A DNA stretch of 27,295 bases from Candidatus Woesearchaeota archaeon UBA153 (GTDB lineage Archaea; Nanobdellota; Nanobdellia; Woesearchaeales; UBA525). The notes below the pieces were generated by a model. That model ran no database searches, was not told where the DNA came from, and was given only the letters and a program-made list of their open reading frames with translations. A program made the position numbers and the translations under genes. The stretch is taken from positions 1 through 27,295 of the forward strand of contig DASH01000088.1 of the NCBI GenBank assembly GCA_002503705.1, given 5' to 3'. Positions 13,383-20,471 of the stretch are shown one piece after another. How positions within the stretch are numbered: position 1 is the stretch's first letter; each line of letters starts with the position of its first letter.

Positions 13383-14491
13383 TGAGGCGTTTGGGTTTTC
13401 TCTTGCCGAGGCGGAAGCTGGAATCGTTCCTGCGCGCGCTCGCCAAGCGCCACACGCTCATCGCGCCGTTGCAGCGCGAGGGTGACGGCCTCGCGACGTT
13501 CGAGACGGTGAAGCGGCCGGAAGACCTGGCCAGGCTCGACCTGGAGCGCAACCCGCCGTTCTCCGCGAAGAAGCTCTTCATGCCGCCGTACGAGCACCTG
13601 TTCGCGTACGACATGGCAACGCAGGAAGTGACGGACAAGAAGGTCGAGGAGAAGCGGCGAGTCGTCTTCGGCCTGCGCCTGTGCGACTTGAACGCGATCA
13701 AGATCCAGGACGCGCTCTTCCTGAGGCGCGACTTCACCGACGACCAGTACCGGGCGGCGCGCGAGGAGACGCTGCTCGTCGGGTGGTACTGCAACACGCC
13801 GCCCAGCCCGAACTGTTTCTGCGAGAGCATGGAGTTGACGAATTATTACGACGTCATGGTCCGCGAGCTCCCCGACAAGGACGCGGTCTACCTCGACGTG
13901 GGGTCGCCGGCGGGCATCGTCCTCTTGGAGGGTCTGGAGGGCGTCAAGCTGGTCGAGCATCACGAGGCGGTGCCGCGCATCGCGACGCGCAAGCGATTGA
14001 ACACGCGTGACGTGCGACCGGTGTACGACCACCCCTCGTGGAAGAAGACCGCGGAGGAGCGCTGCTTGTTCTGCCAACGGTGCACGATCGTCTGTCCGAC
14101 GTGCATGTGCTTTGACGTGTACGACAAGACGAGCGAAGACGTCCGGCACGGGGTGCGCAAGCGGACGTGGGACAGCTGCCTGTCGAAAGAGTTCACGAGA
14201 GTCGCTGGCAACCATTACTTCCGCCCGGAGCGAGCGGCGCGGTTCAAGCATCGCATCTACCACAAGCTCGCGTACTATCCGGAAGTCTTCGGCACGCCGA
14301 TGTGCACGGGGTGCGGGAGATGCATTTCGGAATGCCCGGCGAACATCGACTGGGTGGAGCTCATCAACGAGATTGAGAAGGAACGGGTCGGGAGCGGGAC
14401 GAACGCGACGAGTGAGAAGAACACGAGGAACGAGACCATCACGACGAGCGGGACGAACGCGAGGAGCGTGACGGGCGCGGAGAGGCGGTGA
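13382..14491 (+). CDS. hydB: Group 3b [NiFe] hydrogenase Fe-S subunit (HydB, beta)
   Basis: This matches the beta subunit of archaeal sulfhydrogenase-type enzymes, which passes electrons between the NAD(P)-reducing and NiFe parts. The Cys pattern is clear: C228-x2-C231-x2-C234-x3-C238-P, extra Cys at 241 and 243, and a second cluster C308-x2-C311-x2-C314-x3-C318-P. Earlier Cys (101, 137, 145, 147) also sit in family-like contexts (GLRLCDLNAI, WYCNTPPSPNCFC). It is the first gene of hydB-hydG-hydD-hydA, the order known from Pyrococcus. The last ~33 residues (GSGTNATSEKNTRNETITTSG and on) are low-complexity, from GA-rich DNA, and look lineage-specific. The GTG at 13382 is used here; TTG 13391 has the better-spaced ribosome site. 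Confidence 0.93.
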   Translation: MRRLGFLLPRRKLESFLRALAKRHTLIAPLQREGDGLATFETVKRPEDLARLDLERNPPFSAKKLFMPPYEHLFAYDMATQEVTDKKVEEKRRVVFGLRLCDLNAIKIQDALFLRRDFTDDQYRAAREETLLVGWYCNTPPSPNCFCESMELTNYYDVMVRELPDKDAVYLDVGSPAGIVLLEGLEGVKLVEHHEAVPRIATRKRLNTRDVRPVYDHPSWKKTAEERCLFCQRCTIVCPTCMCFDVYDKTSEDVRHGVRKRTWDSCLSKEFTRVAGNHYFRPERAARFKHRIYHKLAYYPEVFGTPMCTGCGRCISECPANIDWVELINEIEKERVGSGTNATSEKNTRNETITTSGTNARSVTGAERR

Positions 14492-14494
14492 ACG

Positions 14495-15400
14495 ATGAAA
14501 CTGACGACGGTGAAGAAGACGGGGAAGGGCGCGTGCGAGGACGGTTGCGGTCCGGAGTGCCCGTGCCACGCGAACGACCATCGTCTCGAGCGGAAAGACC
14601 GCGGCGAAATCCTCTTGTACGACCCGATACCTACAACGATCATCAAGAAAGAGCGTCTCGGGAGCAGGCACACGCTCTTGCGGGTCAAGGCGCACGCGGA
14701 CTACGCGCCGGGACAGTTCTTCCAGCTCACCGTGCTCGGGTATGGCGAGGCGCCGATCAGCATCGCGAGCGCGTCGACAGAGCACGTCGACTTCGTCATC
14801 AATCCCGTCGGCTTGGTCACGAAAGAGGCGGTCAGGAAGAATGTGGGCGACACGTTGCTGCTGCGCGGCCCGTACGGGTACGGCTACCCGATGGCGGAGT
14901 TCGTGAACAAGCGCCTCCTCCTCGTCGGCGGGGGTTGCGGCGTCGCGCCCTTGAAAGGCGTCCTCGACTTTCTCGCGCTGCATCGCGCCGAGTATCGCGA
15001 CGTCTCGTGCTATTTCGGGTATCGCGAGCCGAAAGAGTCCATCTTCACGAGAGAGCTCGCCGCGTGGGAGCGACAGGGCGTTTTCAGCTTCACGTACGCG
15101 TACAGCCAACCGCAAGCAGGGTTCAAGGGCAACGTCGGCTTCGTCACGGCATACCTCGAGGCGGCGAAGCCGGACCCGCACGACACCATCGCGCTCGTCT
15201 GCGGGCCGACGCCGATGATGTTGAGCGTCATCAAGACGTTGAACGCGCTCGGCTTCACGGACGAGCAGGTCTGGATCAGCCACGAGCGCCACATGAAGTG
15301 CGCCACCGGGATGTGCGGGCATTGCATGATCGAGGGCAAGTACACGTGCAAGGACGGCCCCGTCTTCCGATGGGACTGGATCAAGAACGCGAAAGGTTGA
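14495..15400 (+). CDS. hydG: Group 3b hydrogenase FAD/NAD(P)-binding subunit (HydG, gamma)
   Basis: This 301-residue flavoprotein of the ferredoxin-NADP reductase type exchanges electrons with NAD(P)(H). It shows the FAD-binding strands (FQLTVLGYGEAPISIASAS), the nucleotide-binding LLLVGGGCGVAPLKGVL, ALVCGPTPMM, and a C-terminal [2Fe-2S] site C269-x4-C274-x2-C277-x7-C285 (CATGMCGHCMIEGKYTC). Unusually, the N-terminus has a Cys cluster, CEDGCGPECPCH (C14, C18, C22, C24, H25), ahead of the usual family start near residue 38. It could bind an extra metal or cluster. The gene starts 3 nt after hydB, with a GGTGA ribosome site at the hydB stop. A 180-nt gap with a large inverted repeat separates it from hydD. 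Confidence 0.93.
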   Translation: MKLTTVKKTGKGACEDGCGPECPCHANDHRLERKDRGEILLYDPIPTTIIKKERLGSRHTLLRVKAHADYAPGQFFQLTVLGYGEAPISIASASTEHVDFVINPVGLVTKEAVRKNVGDTLLLRGPYGYGYPMAEFVNKRLLLVGGGCGVAPLKGVLDFLALHRAEYRDVSCYFGYREPKESIFTRELAAWERQGVFSFTYAYSQPQAGFKGNVGFVTAYLEAAKPDPHDTIALVCGPTPMMLSVIKTLNALGFTDEQVWISHERHMKCATGMCGHCMIEGKYTCKDGPVFRWDWIKNAKG

Positions 15401-15422
15401 ATGAAAATATCATTGATGAGGA

Positions 15423-15545
15423 GGAGTACCGGCCTCAGGTCGAACCGTAGCGGCGTACAAAAGCGAAGAGCGGAGGGGGTTGCCCCACCCGGGGCTTCCG
15501 CGTTGCTGCGGTGACACCGACGACACGGTTCGAAGCCGGTACTCC
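15423..15545 (+). repeat. Large branched inverted repeat inside the hydrogenase operon
   Basis: Two stacked perfect stems close this element: GGAGTACCGGC (15423-15433) with GCCGGTACTCC (15535-15545), and CGAACCGT (15441-15448) with ACGGTTCG (15525-15532). An asymmetric internal loop (7 and 2 nt) separates them. Inside are GGGG-TTG-CCCC (15476-15486) and CCGC-GTTGCT-GCGG (15498-15511). As RNA between hydG and hydD it could act in processing, attenuation or stability. The arms differ from the CCGCGCCAGC family, but the branched plan is similar. Confidence 0.8.
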
Positions 15546-15581
15546 GACGGAGAACGAGAAGAAAAAAGGTGAACAAACGTC

Positions 15582-16823
15582 ATGGAACAGAAACTCGGTC
15601 CTGACGTCTCGTGCCACTTGGCGGCGCCGGACGACAAGCTCGCGAAGCTGCGCGAAAAGCGCGTCAAGGGCAGGAAGCTCAAGGTAGGCGTGTTCGGCTT
15701 GACGGGATGCGCCGGTTGCCAGTTGACGATCCTCTTCGCGCAGGAGAAATTCCTCGGCTTCCTCAACATGGTGGACGTGCTCTCCGTGCCGTTCATCAAG
15801 GAGCAGAACTACAAAGGAGCGTTCGACATCATCATCCTGGAAGGGCTCGTCGCGAGCAAGGAAGACCGCGCGCGCGCCCTCGAGCTGCGCGAGCGTTGCG
15901 ACATCCTCGTCGCGCTCGGCGCGTGCGCCGTGCACGGGTGCGTACCCGCGATGAAGAATTTCCTGAGCGGCCCGGAGGTCGAGCGCGCCGCGTACGCGAA
16001 GGTCGACTCGCTCAACAGTCTCGACGCGACGCCGGTGAGCCGGCACGTCCTCGTCGATTACGAACTGCCGGGGTGTCCGCCGGACGGCGACCAAGTCTTC
16101 CGCGTCTTGACGGACCTCGTCCTCGGCCGGCCGCCGCGCATCACGAAGAATCCGGTGTGCGTCGAGTGCGCGAAGCGCGAAGTCGACTGCCTCCTCCTCA
16201 AGGGGAAGCTGTGCTTGGGTCCGATCACGACGGGCGGGTGCAACGCGGTGTGCACCGCCGCCGGCCACGAGTGCATGGGGTGTCGCGGCCCGACGGAGGA
16301 TTGCAACCTGCAAGCGTTCATCTCGCTCCTCGTGTCGAAAGGGCATGATCGCGACCAGATCGAGCGGCGGTTGAAGACGTACGCGGGGCTCGCGGTCGCG
16401 CAGGCGGAGAAGGCGCAGGGCATCGTCGTGCCGGCGGGGTTGGAGTTGCGGGAGCCCGTCGTGCCGCTGGGGGAGACGCCGGCGAAGAGATCGTCAGGAA
16501 TTCCTCGTCGTACAACGCGAAGTCGTACGAAAAGAATGCGCACGAAAAGAATAAGTGCGAAAACTGCCACGAAACGTAAGATGAAAATTAAACGTGCGAT
16601 GACGAAGAAAGTCCCGACGACGAAAACGAAGAAGAAACCCCTGACGACGAAGAAAAACCTGACGACGAGACGAACAACGAAGACGACGGCGAAGGAGCAA
16701 CCCCGGACGACGAGACGGGCGAGAGAGACGACACGGACGGTGAAGCGACTCCGAACGGCGACGAAGCGAACGACGAACACGAAGAAGAAACAGAAAAAGA
16801 ATAAGAGAATGACGCGCGGGTGA
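15582..16823 (+). CDS. hydD: Group 3b hydrogenase small subunit (HydD, delta) with basic tail
   Basis: The first ~300 residues are a normal [NiFe] hydrogenase small subunit, which holds Fe-S clusters that wire the active site. Seen are C43-x2-C46 in GVFGLTGCAGCQLTI, GACAVHGCVP, ELPGCPPDGDQVFRVL, and a Cys-rich region from VCVECAKREVDC to HECMGCRGPTED. ATG 15582 has a GGTGA ribosome site. From residue 302 to 413 the protein turns into a Lys/Arg/Thr tail: 48 of 112 residues are basic and only 2 acidic. Homologues end before this. The same DNA in the +2 frame is strongly acidic (16592-16804). The tail may be real, or reflect a frameshift or read-through into GA-rich spacer DNA. Confidence 0.92.
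   Translation: MEQKLGPDVSCHLAAPDDKLAKLREKRVKGRKLKVGVFGLTGCAGCQLTILFAQEKFLGFLNMVDVLSVPFIKEQNYKGAFDIIILEGLVASKEDRARALELRERCDILVALGACAVHGCVPAMKNFLSGPEVERAAYAKVDSLNSLDATPVSRHVLVDYELPGCPPDGDQVFRVLTDLVLGRPPRITKNPVCVECAKREVDCLLLKGKLCLGPITTGGCNAVCTAAGHECMGCRGPTEDCNLQAFISLLVSKGHDRDQIERRLKTYAGLAVAQAEKAQGIVVPAGLELREPVVPLGETPAKRSSGIPRRTTRSRTKRMRTKRISAKTATKRKMKIKRAMTKKVPTTKTKKKPLTTKKNLTTRRTTKTTAKEQPRTTRRARETTRTVKRLRTATKRTTNTKKKQKKNKRMTRG
16490..16820 (+). repeat. GA-rich low-complexity tract at the hydD 3' end
   Basis: A ~330-bp run rich in ACGAAGAA/GACGA words, with repeated CCTGACGACGA, underlies the basic tail of HydD. Similar GA-rich sequence occurs at the hydB 3' end (about 14390-14490), in the composite element near 10190-10265, and in the leader before the acetate-CoA ligase gene (18215-18295). 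It appears to be a genome-typical spacer composition. Confidence 0.55.
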
Positions 16824-16829
16824 ACCAGT

Positions 16830-18122
16830 TTGCCGAAAACGATCACGCTCGACCACATCACGAAAATTGAAGGGCACGCGAGCCTCACCGTCGCCGTGAA
16901 AGACGGCAAGGTGCGGACGTGCGAGCTCGGGAGCACGGAAGGCGCGCGCTTCTTCGAAGGCCTCGTGCGAGGCCGCAACTACGACGACGCGGTCGAGATG
17001 ACGATGCGCATCTGCGGCATCTGCAGCGTCTCCCACTACACCGCCTCGATCAAAGCGTTGGAGAACGCGATGGGCGTCACCGTCACCCAGCAGACGAAAA
17101 CGATGCGCGACCTCATGGCGATCGGCGAGCGCATCCGCAGCCACGCGACGCACCTGTACTTCCTCAGCCTGCCCGACTTCAAAGGGTACGAGTCCGCCTT
17201 GGCGATGGCCCCGCGCTACAAGCGCGAGATCAACGACGCGCTCGCCCTCATGCGCGCGGGCAACGAGATCGTCACCGCGCTCGGCGGCCGGCAGATGCAC
17301 CCGATGGGCGGCCGCATCGGCGGGTTCACGCACGAGCCGTCGCGAGCGCAGATCGCGCGCCTCATCGCCGAGCTGAAAAACGCCGAAGAGCCGGCGTTGC
17401 GCACGCTCCAACTCTTCCTGAAGCTCAAGTATCCGAAGTTCACGATGCCGCGAGAACACCTCTCCTTGCGGCAAGCGTCCGGCTTCCCGCTCATCACCGG
17501 CGACATCGTCAGCGACACGGGCGAGAAGATCCCAGAACACGACTACGAGTCGTACTTCCAGGAGTACGTGAGCCGCCACAGCACGGCGAAGTTCGTCGTG
17601 AAAGGGAAGAAGAGCTTCATGCTCGGCGCGCTCGCGCGCGTGAACAACAACCGAGACCTCATCGACAAGGACGTGCAACGCGTGCTCGCGCGGGCGGGCG
17701 TGAGCTTCCCGAGCAAGAACCCGTTCCACAACCTCGTCGCGCAAGCGATCGAGCTCGTGCACTGGGTGCGACGCGGTAGGACTCTGCTCGCGCAGTACCG
17801 GAACGGGTTCAAGCACGAGACCGTCAAGGTCGTCCCGTGCGCGGGCAACGGCGTCGGCGTCGTCGAAGCGCCCCGAGGCCTGTTGTTCCACACGTACACC
17901 GTGAATGAAAAAGGCATCGTGACGCGCGCGAACATCATGACGCCGACGTGCCAGCAGTTGAAGGCGATGGAGGAGGACGTGAAGGCGTACCTGCAATCCC
18001 TCCTCGACAAGGGCGTGAAGCGGGCGGAGATCCCGCTCGAGCTGGAGAAGCTCATCCGGGCGTACGACCCGTGCTTCAGCTGCAGCACGCACTTTTTGAA
18101 GGTACATTGGGACGGTGACTGA
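16830..18122 (+). CDS. hydA: Group 3b [NiFe] hydrogenase large subunit (HydA, alpha)
   Basis: This 430-residue catalytic subunit reversibly makes H2 at its NiFe site. The L1 motif is RICGICSVSH (C62, C65) and the L2 motif is DPCFSCSTH (C415, C418, H421), so all four Ni/Fe ligands are present. The last nine residues (FLKVHWDGD) are the expected precursor tail removed by the maturation protease. The N-terminal ITKIEGHASLTV is a family mark. The TTG start at 16830 is supported by GGTGA (16819-16823), which overlaps the hydD stop. Together with hydB, hydG and hydD it forms the cytosolic NADP-linked group 3b type; assignment to 3b rests on gene order and motifs, not a phylogeny. Confidence 0.95.
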   Translation: MPKTITLDHITKIEGHASLTVAVKDGKVRTCELGSTEGARFFEGLVRGRNYDDAVEMTMRICGICSVSHYTASIKALENAMGVTVTQQTKTMRDLMAIGERIRSHATHLYFLSLPDFKGYESALAMAPRYKREINDALALMRAGNEIVTALGGRQMHPMGGRIGGFTHEPSRAQIARLIAELKNAEEPALRTLQLFLKLKYPKFTMPREHLSLRQASGFPLITGDIVSDTGEKIPEHDYESYFQEYVSRHSTAKFVVKGKKSFMLGALARVNNNRDLIDKDVQRVLARAGVSFPSKNPFHNLVAQAIELVHWVRRGRTLLAQYRNGFKHETVKVVPCAGNGVGVVEAPRGLLFHTYTVNEKGIVTRANIMTPTCQQLKAMEEDVKAYLQSLLDKGVKRAEIPLELEKLIRAYDPCFSCSTHFLKVHWDGD

Positions 18123-18136
18123 CGAGGAATTCCGTG

Positions 18137-18217
18137 CCGCACCAGCGTTGACCGAGCTTCGCTCGGCGGACAGCACTGATTATGTCCGCCGCTTAGGCGG
18201 ATACGTCACTGGTGCGG
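18137..18217. repeat. Palindromic cloverleaf element, copy 4
   Basis: A closing stem joins CCGCACCAG (18137-18145) to CTGGTGCGG (18209-18217), with compensatory changes from the CCGCGCCAG/CTGGCGCGG arms elsewhere. Hairpins inside: CCGAGC-TTC-GCTCGG (18152-18166) and TCCGCC-GCTTA-GGCGGA (18185-18201). An alternative 8-bp stem, GGCGGACA (18165-18172) with TGTCCGCC (18183-18190), would compete with both. An A-rich run follows the right arm. It lies between hydA and the acetate-CoA ligase gene. Confidence 0.85.
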
Positions 18218-18295
18218 AAAAGAACAAGAACACGTCAAGAACGAAAATGAAGGACAAGAACGACAGAAGAGAACGAACATCGAACGTGAACACGC

Positions 18296-20389
18296 ATGGC
18301 TGACTTGCATCTCTTGCGGCACGACGAAGCGAAAAAATTGCTGCACGGCCTCCCGCTCGTCCCGACCCTCGAGCTCGTGAGCGAGGCGATGACGCGCCGC
18401 GAAGCCGCGAAGCTCTTGAAGACGCACGCCGCGGTCGTCATCAAAGCGGACTCTCCGAAGCTGTTGCACAAGGTCGAGGTGGGCGTCGTCGCGGTCAACC
18501 TGAAAAGCGTCGACGAGGCGGCGGCGGCGTACTGCCGCGTCTCGAAGCGCGCGTTCACCATCGACCCGAGAGCGACGATCACACTGCAGCCCATGCTCTC
18601 CGGCGTCGAAGTCATCCTGGGCGTCAAGCGCGACGCGACCTTCGGCCCCGTCGTCCTCTTCGGCGTCGGGGGCACGTTGACGAACGTGTACAAGGACTTC
18701 TCCTTGCGCCTCGCGCCGGTCACGAAGGACGAGGCCCGCGCCATGCTCGACGAGATCACGGCGCGACCGCTCCTGGAAGGGTATCGCGGCTCCACGCCAG
18801 TCGATACGGACGCGCTCGCCGCCGTCATCGCGAAGCTCTCGCACCTCGCCGTCCACCATCCGGAGATCGCGGAGATCGACTTGAACCCGGTCGTGTGCGA
18901 CGGGAAACGCGTCATGATCGTCGACGCGAAGCTGTTACGGTCGAAAGACGCGCCGAAGCGGAGGGTCGCGCCGTCGAAGAAAGAGCTCGCCCGCGCGAGC
19001 GAAGAGGTCCGCCGCCTCTTGAACCCGCGCAGCATCGCCGTCATCGGCGCGAGCCGCGACGCGAAGAGCGTCGGCCACGGCCTCATGAAGAACCTGCTCA
19101 AGGGCGGCCAGTACGCGACGAAGTACAACGTGCCGTACCACGGCCCGGTCTACCCCGTCAACCCGCACGCTTCCGAGATTGAAGGGTTGAAAGCGTACCC
19201 TTCTCTCAAGGCGATCCCGGCACCCGTCGACCTCGCCATCATCGCGGTCCCCGCGCCCATCGTGCCTGAGGTGGTGCGCGAGTGCGTCGAGAAGAGCGTG
19301 CAGAGCGCCGTCATCATCAGCGCGGGGTTCGCAGAGCTCGGCGAGAAAGGGCGCGAGCTCCAGCAGGAAGTCCTCGATGTCGCTCGCGGGAGGGTGCGCG
19401 TGCTCGGCCCGAACTGCCTCGGCTTCATCGTCCCGCGCCGCGTCAACGCTTCGTTCGCGCCCGCCGACGCGCCGGATGGCGGGGTCGCGTTCCTGAGCCA
19501 GAGCGGCGCGATCGTGGACAGCGTCGTCGACTGGGCGGACCAGAACGGGTACGGGTTCAGCGCGATCGTCAGCATGGGGAACGCCGCCGACTTGCAATTG
19601 CCGGATCTCCTCGAGCACTTCGCGCACGACAGCCACACGAAGGCCGCGGCAGTCTACCTGGAAGGAGTGGCTGACGGCCAACGATTCCTCGAAGCGGCGG
19701 CGCGGTTCACGCGGCGGAAACCGCTCGTCGTCTTGAAAGGGGGGAAGACCGCATCGGGCAGTGAAGCGATCAGCAGCCACACGGGTAGTCTCGCCGGGAG
19801 TTATGACGTGTACAAGGCCGCGTTCCGCAAAGCGGGCATCGTGGAAGCGGAGACGATCACGGAATTGTTCATGCTCGCCGCGGCGTTGCAGGAGGAGCAC
19901 GCGGTGCCGAAACGCGGGAAGGGCGTCGCGGTCATCACGAACGCCGGCGGCGTCGGCGTCATCCTCTCGGACGCGTGCGCCGCGGAAGGCGTGCCGTTAT
20001 GCCCGCTCGACGCGTCGCTCGTGCGCAAGCTGGACAAGAGCGGCGTCATGCACCCCGCGTGGAGCAGGCGCAACCCGTTGGATCTCGTCGGCGACGCCTT
20101 GCCGGACCGGTACCACGCGGCGGTCAACGCCTTGCTGGAGAGTCCGGACGTCTCCGGGCTCATCGTCGCGCAGACCTTGCAGACGATGACCGAGCCGGAA
20201 GCGGACGCGCAACTCCTCATCGATGCCGCGCGTCACACGGCGAAGCCGGTCGTCGCGTGCTTCATGGGCGGCCTGAAGACGAAGAAGAGCCAATTGATGC
20301 TCGTCATGAAAGACCTCCCGTGCTTCAACGAGCCGTACGACGCCGTGCGCGCGATGAAAGGGCTGCTCGCGCGGGCCAGAAAGAGCTGA
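18296..20389 (+). CDS. acd: ADP-forming acetate-CoA ligase, fused beta-alpha
   Basis: This 697-residue enzyme converts acetyl-CoA (or another acyl-CoA) + ADP + Pi to the acid + CoA + ATP, the archaeal route of substrate-level phosphorylation. The N-terminal ~225 residues are the ATP-grasp beta part (VVIKADSPKLLHKVEVGVV, VILGVKRDATFGPVVLFGVGG, EIDLNPVV). From ~240 comes the CoA-binding domain (LLNPRSIAVIGASRD, VYPVNPHASEIEGLKAYPSL). The ligase domain follows with GPNCLGF and the phosphorylated His495 in SSHTGSLAG, then the C-terminal domain (AVITNAGGVGVILSDAC). The order beta then alpha is less familiar than alpha-beta fusions. It follows hydA by 173 nt holding a palindromic element, so acetate and H2 production are probably linked. 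Confidence 0.94.
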   Translation: MADLHLLRHDEAKKLLHGLPLVPTLELVSEAMTRREAAKLLKTHAAVVIKADSPKLLHKVEVGVVAVNLKSVDEAAAAYCRVSKRAFTIDPRATITLQPMLSGVEVILGVKRDATFGPVVLFGVGGTLTNVYKDFSLRLAPVTKDEARAMLDEITARPLLEGYRGSTPVDTDALAAVIAKLSHLAVHHPEIAEIDLNPVVCDGKRVMIVDAKLLRSKDAPKRRVAPSKKELARASEEVRRLLNPRSIAVIGASRDAKSVGHGLMKNLLKGGQYATKYNVPYHGPVYPVNPHASEIEGLKAYPSLKAIPAPVDLAIIAVPAPIVPEVVRECVEKSVQSAVIISAGFAELGEKGRELQQEVLDVARGRVRVLGPNCLGFIVPRRVNASFAPADAPDGGVAFLSQSGAIVDSVVDWADQNGYGFSAIVSMGNAADLQLPDLLEHFAHDSHTKAAAVYLEGVADGQRFLEAAARFTRRKPLVVLKGGKTASGSEAISSHTGSLAGSYDVYKAAFRKAGIVEAETITELFMLAAALQEEHAVPKRGKGVAVITNAGGVGVILSDACAAEGVPLCPLDASLVRKLDKSGVMHPAWSRRNPLDLVGDALPDRYHAAVNALLESPDVSGLIVAQTLQTMTEPEADAQLLIDAARHTAKPVVACFMGGLKTKKSQLMLVMKDLPCFNEPYDAVRAMKGLLARARKS

Positions 20390-20398
20390 ATTCCGGCG

Positions 20399-20461
20399 GG
20401 TGACTACACAAGACCGCGAATGTAGTCACCTCAGCAAAAAATATATAAACTTGTAGTCACC
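20399..20461 (+). promoter_or_regulatory. fic promoter with three GGTGACTACA sites
   Basis: GGTGACTACA (20399-20408) and TGTAGTCACC (20421-20430) form a perfect 10-bp inverted repeat with a 12-bp spacer. A third copy, TGTAGTCACC (20452-20461), lies between the TATA box (AATATATAAA, about 20439-20448) and ATG 20472. The sites bracket the TATA box and so look like operator sites for a dedicated repressor. Confidence 0.75.
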
Positions 20462-20471
20462 CACTTCTCGC

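Noticed and set aside
13355..15322. Long minus-strand open frame opposite hydB and hydG (655 codons)
   Set aside because: It is the antisense shadow of two certain genes in GC-rich DNA, with Arg/Val/Asp-rich composition and no family motif.
15423..15545. Possible tRNA: GGTTCGAA near 15527 and a 7-bp GGAGTAC/GTACTCC end pairing
   Set aside because: The bases flanking the TTCGA loop do not form a 5-bp T-stem at the proper distance from the acceptor, no anticodon arm fits, and the terminal pairing extends to 11 bp. It is better read as a large inverted repeat.
16592..16804. Acidic open frame in the +2 frame of the hydD tail as a separate small gene
   Set aside because: No ATG or ribosome site starts it, and it only mirrors the GA-rich composition. 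It is kept as evidence for a possible frameshift.
16494..18176. Long minus-strand open frame opposite hydA (560 codons)
   Set aside because: Shadow of hydA, which carries all four NiFe-site cysteines.
2000..18300. CRISPR-like array from the repeated GCGCCAGC arms
   Set aside because: The copies are kilobases apart, come as inverted pairs with hairpins, and lack regular spacers or cas genes.
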